Of a stretch of DNA of 10,191 bases, positions 6,245 through 10,191 are shown one piece after another (position 1 is the first letter of the stretch; the number at the start of each line of letters is the position of its first letter). The stretch is from NCBI RefSeq assembly GCF_002453355.1, contig NZ_DKGQ01000057.1:141840-152030 (forward strand). Reading direction: 5' to 3'. Below the pieces are notes generated by a model that made no database searches, was not told where the DNA came from, and worked only from the letters and a program-made list of their open reading frames with translations. Both the position numbers and the translations under genes were made by a program. The stretch comes from Psychrobacter sp. UBA6766. GTDB taxonomy: Bacteria > Pseudomonadota > Gammaproteobacteria > Pseudomonadales > Moraxellaceae.

Positions 6245-7015
6245 ATGAGTGACATGATTGTCTTAAACGATGTGACCAAAAGCTTTTTAAGCGACCGGTC
6301 TATAAAAGATAAAGACGGCAAGCCACATTGGTTTACTGCTGTTGAGCCGACATCTTTAACGGTAAAACAAGGCGAAATTTTTGGCTTGATGGGCTATTCG
6401 GGAGCAGGTAAATCTACCCTTTTACGCTTGATTAATTTGCTTGAACGTCCAGATTCAGGTCAGGTCATCGTAGATGGAACGGATTTAACGACCTTACCTG
6501 CCGGTGAGTTACGTATCGCTCGTCATAATATCGGTATGATTTTTCAGCAGTTTAACCTGATGTCCAACCGTACAGTCTATGACAATGTTGCTTTTAACTT
6601 AACAGTAGCAGGCTATCCACGCGCCGATATCTATAAGCGCGTGATGGACTGTCTAGAAATCGTTGATTTGACTGACCGTGCGGGGCACTATCCTGCGCAG
6701 CTATCGGGCGGACAAAAACAGCGTGTCGGTATCGCGCGTGCTATCGCGCCTAGCCCAAAAGTATTATTGGCTGATGAGCCGACCAGTGCACTTGACCCTT
6801 CGACCACGCGTAGCTTATTGACCTGCCTACGCGACATTAATGAACAACTTGGCGTCACCATCGTCATTGTGACTCATGAGATGAGCGTGATTCGCCGTCT
6901 ATGTGATCGCGCAGCATTATTACATCAGGGTAAATTACTCGAGGTTGCCGATATTCGCGACGGTCTGATTCAGGCCACCACCCCAATTGGCAAAGGCTTA
7001 GTCGTTGAGGACTAG
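6245..7015 (+). CDS. metN: Methionine ABC transporter ATP-binding protein MetN, short form
   Basis: This 256-residue ATPase powers methionine import with MetI and MetQ. Visible motifs: Walker A GYSGAGKST (50-58), Q loop FQQFNL (Q101/Q102), signature LSGGQKQR (153-160), Walker B VLLADE (173-178) and switch His211. Typical MetN such as that of E. coli (about 343 residues) continues into a C-terminal NIL/ACT-like domain that senses methionine and inhibits transport. This protein ends about 20 residues after the nucleotide-binding domain. Residues 15-31 carry an extra loop compared with short ABC ATPases. The ATG at 6245 is chosen; ATG 6254 gives the more typical N-terminus MIVLNDVTKSF, and a TTG at 6227 is open too. 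None has a strong ribosome-binding site. metI starts 18 bp downstream, so they are co-transcribed. Confidence 0.92.
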   Translation: MSDMIVLNDVTKSFLSDRSIKDKDGKPHWFTAVEPTSLTVKQGEIFGLMGYSGAGKSTLLRLINLLERPDSGQVIVDGTDLTTLPAGELRIARHNIGMIFQQFNLMSNRTVYDNVAFNLTVAGYPRADIYKRVMDCLEIVDLTDRAGHYPAQLSGGQKQRVGIARAIAPSPKVLLADEPTSALDPSTTRSLLTCLRDINEQLGVTIVIVTHEMSVIRRLCDRAALLHQGKLLEVADIRDGLIQATTPIGKGLVVED

Positions 7016-7033
7016 TGAGGTAGGAGAATAGAC

Positions 7034-7720
7034 ATGTTAACTGGTGCTGAATTATCCGCCTCATTAGACAAACTGCTCGCGCTGCGTAAAGAGATCTGGC
7101 AGGCATTTGTAGATACCTTTATTATGCTGGGTATCTCAACGACGGTCGCTATCGTCATTGGTGGTCTGTTTGGGGTGTTTTTATTTTTATCTAGTGATCG
7201 GCAGTTTTTGCAAAATAAAACCTTGTATGGCGTCCTTGGTGCCATTACCAACTTTATGCGCGCCTTTCCGTTTGTGATTTTGATGATTGCCATGAGTCCT
7301 TTTACCAAAGCCATCGTTGGCACTGGTATTGGACCGATTGCCGCGTCGCTAGTACTAGCAATCGCTGGTTCCTTTTACTTTGCGCGCTTGGTCGAGCAAA
7401 ATCTACGCGAAGTACCACGCGGCATTATTGAAGCAACGGAATCGATGGGTGCGCGTCCTTTTACCATTATCAAAGTACTGCTTAATGAGGCGCGCTCTGG
7501 TTTGGTGTTATCCGTGACCATCTTATGTATCAGCCTGCTATCATTTTCAGCGGCAGCTGGTATGATTGGCGGGGGTGGTTTGGGGGATTTGGCCATTCGT
7601 TATGGTTATTATCGCTATCAAACTGAAGTCATGGTTTTTATCGTCATTATGTTATCAATTATGGTTATCGCTATTCAGGCGTCTGGTAATTGGATAGCCA
7701 CGCGTTTAGATAAACGTTAA
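7034..7720 (+). CDS. metI: Methionine ABC transporter permease MetI
   Basis: The 228-residue inner-membrane permease of the MetNIQ importer has about five transmembrane segments (about 24-52, 66-87, 93-118, 153-178 and 196-216). The cytoplasmic coupling motif is visible at about 129-148 (RGIIEATESMGARPFTIIKV), the EAA-type loop that contacts MetN. The glycine-rich GMIGGGGLGDLAIRYGYYRY stretch (176-195) is characteristic of MetI. AGGAGA lies six bases before the ATG. It follows metN closely and is separated from metQ by 223 bp with a promoter. Its length is normal for the family. Confidence 0.96.
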   Translation: MLTGAELSASLDKLLALRKEIWQAFVDTFIMLGISTTVAIVIGGLFGVFLFLSSDRQFLQNKTLYGVLGAITNFMRAFPFVILMIAMSPFTKAIVGTGIGPIAASLVLAIAGSFYFARLVEQNLREVPRGIIEATESMGARPFTIIKVLLNEARSGLVLSVTILCISLLSFSAAAGMIGGGGLGDLAIRYGYYRYQTEVMVFIVIMLSIMVIAIQASGNWIATRLDKR

Positions 7721-7790
7721 GTTTAAATGCGCGAAATATCTAATATGAATAATACTTAAGGTTTAATGCTGATTCATCCTAAGCAAATGC

Positions 7791-7819
7791 TTGACTTTGA
7801 AACTGATTCCCTTTAATTT
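7791..7819 (+). promoter_or_regulatory. Likely sigma-70 promoter of metQ
   Basis: TTGACT (7791-7796) and TAATTT (7814-7819) are exactly 17 bases apart, in the 223-bp gap before metQ. Transcription would begin near 7826, about 118 bases before the metQ start. A separate promoter would let the binding protein be made in excess over the membrane components, a common arrangement for importers. Confidence 0.5.
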
Positions 7820-7943
7820 TGTTACTATCTTAACAGCCTTTAACTTAGCAGCATTACTATTCATAATGTTGCTTTTTTAATGCGAATTTTTACTGTTGAC
7901 GTTTACTCCCCTATTCCCCATCCCTTCTTATTAAGGAAGCTTC

Positions 7944-8930
7944 ATGAAATTAACAGATATCAGCCGTCAGCTCGCGACCGCACTGGCGACGGTTGGCGTA
8001 TCAGGTCTTGTATTGGTCGGTTGTAACAACTCATCTGCACCAGAAGCCACCAAAGAGCCTGTTACTGAAGGCAGCACTGAAACGACTACAGAAACGGCCG
8101 CGACTGGTGATATCGATCCTGAGCACAGCAAAATTGTCATCGGTACCACCGAAGGCGACTTTGCCGATATGGTTCGAAATCAAGTAAAAAGCTCATTAGA
8201 AGCGCAAGGTTATGAAGTTGAGCTAGTGACGTTTACCGATTACGTCCGTCCAAATATCGCTTTGGCTGATGGCGATTTAGATATTAATATCTTCCAGCAT
8301 AAGCCTTATCTTGATACCTTTAAAAAAGAGAACAATCTTGATTTGGTCGAAGTTTTCCAAGTTCCAACCGCGCCACTTGGTATCTATACGGGTAAGAAAA
8401 CCTCGCTAGATGACGCCTATAAAGGCATGAGCGTTTCTGCTCCTAATGATCCAAGTAACTTTGCTCGTGCGTTGGTTATGATGGATGACCTTGGCTGGAT
8501 TACGCTAAAAGACAATATCGACCCATTAACGGCGTCAAAAACCGATATCGCTGATAACAGTAAATATGACATTAAAATCGTTGAGCTAGAAGCTGCTCAG
8601 CTACCACGCGCTCGTGATGAAGTTGATTTTGCTATCATCAACGGTAATTATGCAACCGATGCAGGTATCAAGCTGACTGAAGCACTATTCCAAGAGCCAA
8701 GCTTTGCGTATGTTAACTGGTCAGCGATCAAAACGGCTGATAAAGACAAAAAGTGGGTTAAAGACGTCACTAACGCTTATAACTCAGATGCCTTTAAAAA
8801 GTATGCTCATGATACTTTCCCAGGCTATAAATACCCAAAAATTTGGGGTGAGAGCAATGCTACTGCCCCTGCCACCACTACTGCCCCTACGACCGATACC
8901 GCACCAGTTGCAGAAGCTGCTTCTAAGTAA
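7944..8930 (+). CDS. metQ: Methionine-binding lipoprotein MetQ (NlpA family)
   Basis: This substrate-binding protein delivers methionine to MetI-MetN. The N-terminus is a lipoprotein signal peptide ending in lipobox LVGC with Cys27, so the protein should be anchored to the membrane. A Thr/Glu/Ala-rich linker (28-63) leads to the NlpA-type binding domain, which begins IVIGTTEGDFADMV and contains the FTDYVRPNIALADGDLDINIFQH region typical of MetQ. The C-terminus (about 306-328) is an extra Ala/Thr/Pro-rich tail, absent from the usual roughly 270-residue proteins. It is encoded partly by two 18-bp imperfect repeats (8859-8876 and 8877-8894). AAGGAAG precedes the ATG by four bases. A strong terminator follows. 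Specificity for L- or D-methionine cannot be told from the sequence. Confidence 0.95.
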   Translation: MKLTDISRQLATALATVGVSGLVLVGCNNSSAPEATKEPVTEGSTETTTETAATGDIDPEHSKIVIGTTEGDFADMVRNQVKSSLEAQGYEVELVTFTDYVRPNIALADGDLDINIFQHKPYLDTFKKENNLDLVEVFQVPTAPLGIYTGKKTSLDDAYKGMSVSAPNDPSNFARALVMMDDLGWITLKDNIDPLTASKTDIADNSKYDIKIVELEAAQLPRARDEVDFAIINGNYATDAGIKLTEALFQEPSFAYVNWSAIKTADKDKKWVKDVTNAYNSDAFKKYAHDTFPGYKYPKIWGESNATAPATTTAPTTDTAPVAEAASK

Positions 8931-8998
8931 CTAAAGATTTAATAGCTTAAAACACTTCGTTTCGACGACGTATTTTAAGAAAGCAATAAATTAAATAG

Positions 8999-9032
8999 AA
9001 AAGCCCATTATTAGTAAATAATGGGCTTTTTT
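8999..9032 (+). terminator. Intrinsic terminator after metQ
   Basis: AAGCCCATTATT (9001-9012) pairs perfectly with AATAATGGGCTT (9017-9028) around a 4-base loop AGTA. The stem can extend by two further A-T pairs outward and is followed by a T run (9027-9032). It closes the metNIQ unit. The A residues before the stem could allow some termination from the other strand too, but no gene needs it. Confidence 0.95.
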
Positions 9033-9266
9033 GCTTTTAAATCTTATTGCCTGAGTACAATCACCAACTCAAAATGGCGTTACAGCCTGTTTGTCGTTTG
9101 TAGGAAAGCGTCACCCGCCCTTTCACTTGTCGCCGCTTTTTTTTATAGTAGATTGGATAAATAGAGTTTCAATCAATTATTTTGATTATTTAACCGTCTA
9201 TTAATAAAACAAGGTATTAACAAAACACAGTATTAATAGATCAAACAAAACAACAAGGATAATAAT
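9033..9266. promoter_or_regulatory. Upstream region of the aldo/keto reductase gene
   Basis: No coding frame is evident. The region contains a T-rich stretch (9137-9144), an inverted repeat AATCAA-N5-TTGATT (9171-9187) of a form used by many dimeric regulators, and three 16-bp imperfect tandem repeats directly before the ribosome-binding site. I could not pick a convincing -35/-10 pair. No divergent regulator gene is present to suggest a specific control protein. Confidence 0.4.
9198..9245 (+). repeat. 16-bp imperfect tandem repeat x3 before the reductase gene
   Basis: Units begin CTATTAATAAAACAAG (9198), GTATTAACAAAACACA (9214) and GTATTAATAGATCAAA (9230). They share a TATTAA core spaced 16 bases apart and lie 21-69 bases before the start codon. 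They may be regulator-binding sites on roughly one face of the helix, or simple A-rich leader sequence. Confidence 0.55.
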
Positions 9267-10115
9267 ATGCGTGCTAAAACTTATAATATTCGCACTGCTG
9301 GTCAAGCGAACATTCCGGTATTAGGATTGGGAACTTGGCAATCAACGGGTCAAGATTGTATCGATGTGGTCAGCCAAGGTTTGCAGATGGGCTACGAGCA
9401 CATTGATACCGCTCAAGCTTACGACAATGAAGTCGAGGTCGGAAAAGGCATTAAACAATCAGGCGTTGCTCGCGATAAGTTCTTTTTAACGACCAAAATA
9501 TTCCCTGATGATATGAAGTTTGAGCCAGAAAAACTTATTGCGGCTGCTAAGCGTTCATTAGAAAATTTAGATACCGATTACGTTGATTTACTGCTGCTGC
9601 ATTGGCCTGATGATCGGGTGCCTTTATCTGAAACCATTCCGGCGCTTTGTGAGCTACAAAAACAAGGGCTGACTCGTAATATTGGGGTATCTAACTTTAA
9701 TATCGCCAATATTATCGAAGCTAAAAAATATGCTGATGTGCCGATTGCGGTTAATCAGGTTGAGTTTCATCCTTTTATTAAGCAAAACACTCTGCAGACT
9801 TTTTTAAATAATCATCACATTTTATTAGAAGCATACTCGCCACTCGCGCGTGGTGACGTGTTTGATAATGAGGTCATTAAAGAAATTGCTGACAAGCACG
9901 GAATTACCCCAGCGCAAGTATCGCTGGCGTGGATTTTATCTGACCAGCATCGCGTTGCGATTCCAAAAACATCCAATCCTGATCACTTGCAAGGTAATTT
10001 AGATGCTATTAATGTACAGTTAAATAGCGATGAACTTGAAAAAATCGGTAGTTTAGCACGTAGCGATGGTCGTAAAATTGAGCATCCAGATTATTCACCA
10101 GAATGGGATGATTAA
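9267..10115 (+). CDS. dkgB: Aldo/keto reductase, DkgB-like (2,5-diketo-D-gluconate reductase family)
   Basis: This is a cytoplasmic NADPH-dependent reductase of 282 residues with the (beta/alpha)8 fold. The catalytic tetrad is visible: D47 in HIDTAQAYDNE, Y52, K77 in TTKIF and H112 in LLLHWP. Other family signatures are GLGTWQ (20-25), GVSNF (140-144), NQVEFHP (163-169) and the cofactor segment IPKTSNPDHLQGN (232-244). The C-terminal SPEWDD resembles the APEWD end of E. coli DkgB. Such enzymes reduce 2,5-diketogluconate, methylglyoxal and other aldehydes; the substrate here is not determined. AAGGA stands seven bases before the ATG. The gene stands alone between the metQ terminator and an IS end. 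The family is secure, the exact orthologue less so. Confidence 0.85.
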   Translation: MRAKTYNIRTAGQANIPVLGLGTWQSTGQDCIDVVSQGLQMGYEHIDTAQAYDNEVEVGKGIKQSGVARDKFFLTTKIFPDDMKFEPEKLIAAAKRSLENLDTDYVDLLLLHWPDDRVPLSETIPALCELQKQGLTRNIGVSNFNIANIIEAKKYADVPIAVNQVEFHPFIKQNTLQTFLNNHHILLEAYSPLARGDVFDNEVIKEIADKHGITPAQVSLAWILSDQHRVAIPKTSNPDHLQGNLDAINVQLNSDELEKIGSLARSDGRKIEHPDYSPEWDD

Positions 10116-10146
10116 TCAATAATACTTGTTTGAATATTAAATTGAG

Positions 10147-10169
10147 CACAAAAAAGCCAGTGGCATATC
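10147..10169 (+). terminator. Possible left arm of a terminator disrupted by an IS
   Basis: The sequence CACAAAAAAGCCAGTGGCATATC, just after the reductase gene, has the A-run plus GC-rich form of the 5' arm of an intrinsic terminator. The matching 3' arm and T run are not visible before the IS end at 10170. The hairpin may have been split by the insertion; this is inference. Confidence 0.25.
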
Positions 10170-10191
10170 TGAACTGACCCCCGAAACTTGG
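10170..10191. mobile_element. Terminal inverted repeat of an IS3-family (IS150-like) element, partial
   Basis: The last 22 bases start TGAACTGACCCCC and end AAACTTGG, matching the general form TGTACTGACCCCCAAAAGTTGG recalled for ends of IS3-family elements. The element itself would continue right of the window, so transposase and orientation are not visible. The bases immediately before the end (TATC at 10166-10169) would be the target duplication, if this is an intact insertion. Confidence 0.65.

Noticed and set aside
9198..9245. CRISPR-like array
   Set aside because: The 16-bp units are directly adjacent with no spacers, are imperfect, and are too short for CRISPR repeats.

Overview
The window looks like a chromosomal segment of a Moraxellaceae bacterium, most likely Psychrobacter. 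This rests on the A+T-rich composition with moderate-GC genes, a PilG twitching-motility regulator of the Pseudomonas/Acinetobacter type, a MetNIQ operon and long A+T-rich spacers. Genus assignment is inference; no 16S rRNA or other marker gene is present.

Layout. 1-209 is a gene-free A+T-rich stretch downstream of pilG. pilG (210-587) lies on the minus strand, alone on that strand. A gene-free divergent spacer of about 800 bp (588-1386) follows. It holds a nested hairpin, promoter-like sequences and copies of a short dyad element that recurs in front of the response-regulator gene. All remaining genes are on the plus strand. They are a periplasmic-adaptor lipoprotein (1387-2727), an OmpR/PhoB-type response regulator (3065-3787), its histidine kinase (3899-6049), the methionine importer metN-metI-metQ (6245-8930, closed by a strong intrinsic terminator at 8999-9032), and a DkgB-like aldo/keto reductase (9267-10115). 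The last 22 bases match the terminal inverted repeat expected of an IS3-family (IS150-like) insertion sequence, so the window stops at the edge of a mobile element.

How the genes fit together. The adaptor, regulator and kinase form a plausible envelope-sensing and efflux group. The kinase has a periplasmic sensor loop, the regulator has a winged-helix DNA-binding domain, and the adaptor resembles the membrane-fusion subunit of a pump whose other parts are not here. The link is inferred from position and from the shared dyad element. MetN (ATPase), MetI (permease) and MetQ (methionine-binding lipoprotein) form a complete importer, but MetN is short and lacks the C-terminal regulatory domain typical of the family.

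The most unusual features are insertions in conserved folds. The kinase ATPase domain is split, between the N box and the G1 box, by about 250 acidic, low-complexity residues that include a perfect 9-bp tandem repeat. The neighbouring adaptor carries about 98 Asn/Ser/Ala-rich residues where adaptors normally have a coiled-coil hairpin. Other points of interest are the duplicated ribosome-binding/start region of the adaptor, three 16-bp imperfect repeats before the reductase, and an IS end that may have landed inside a terminator. No CRISPR array, tRNA, rRNA or recognisable defence system is visible.
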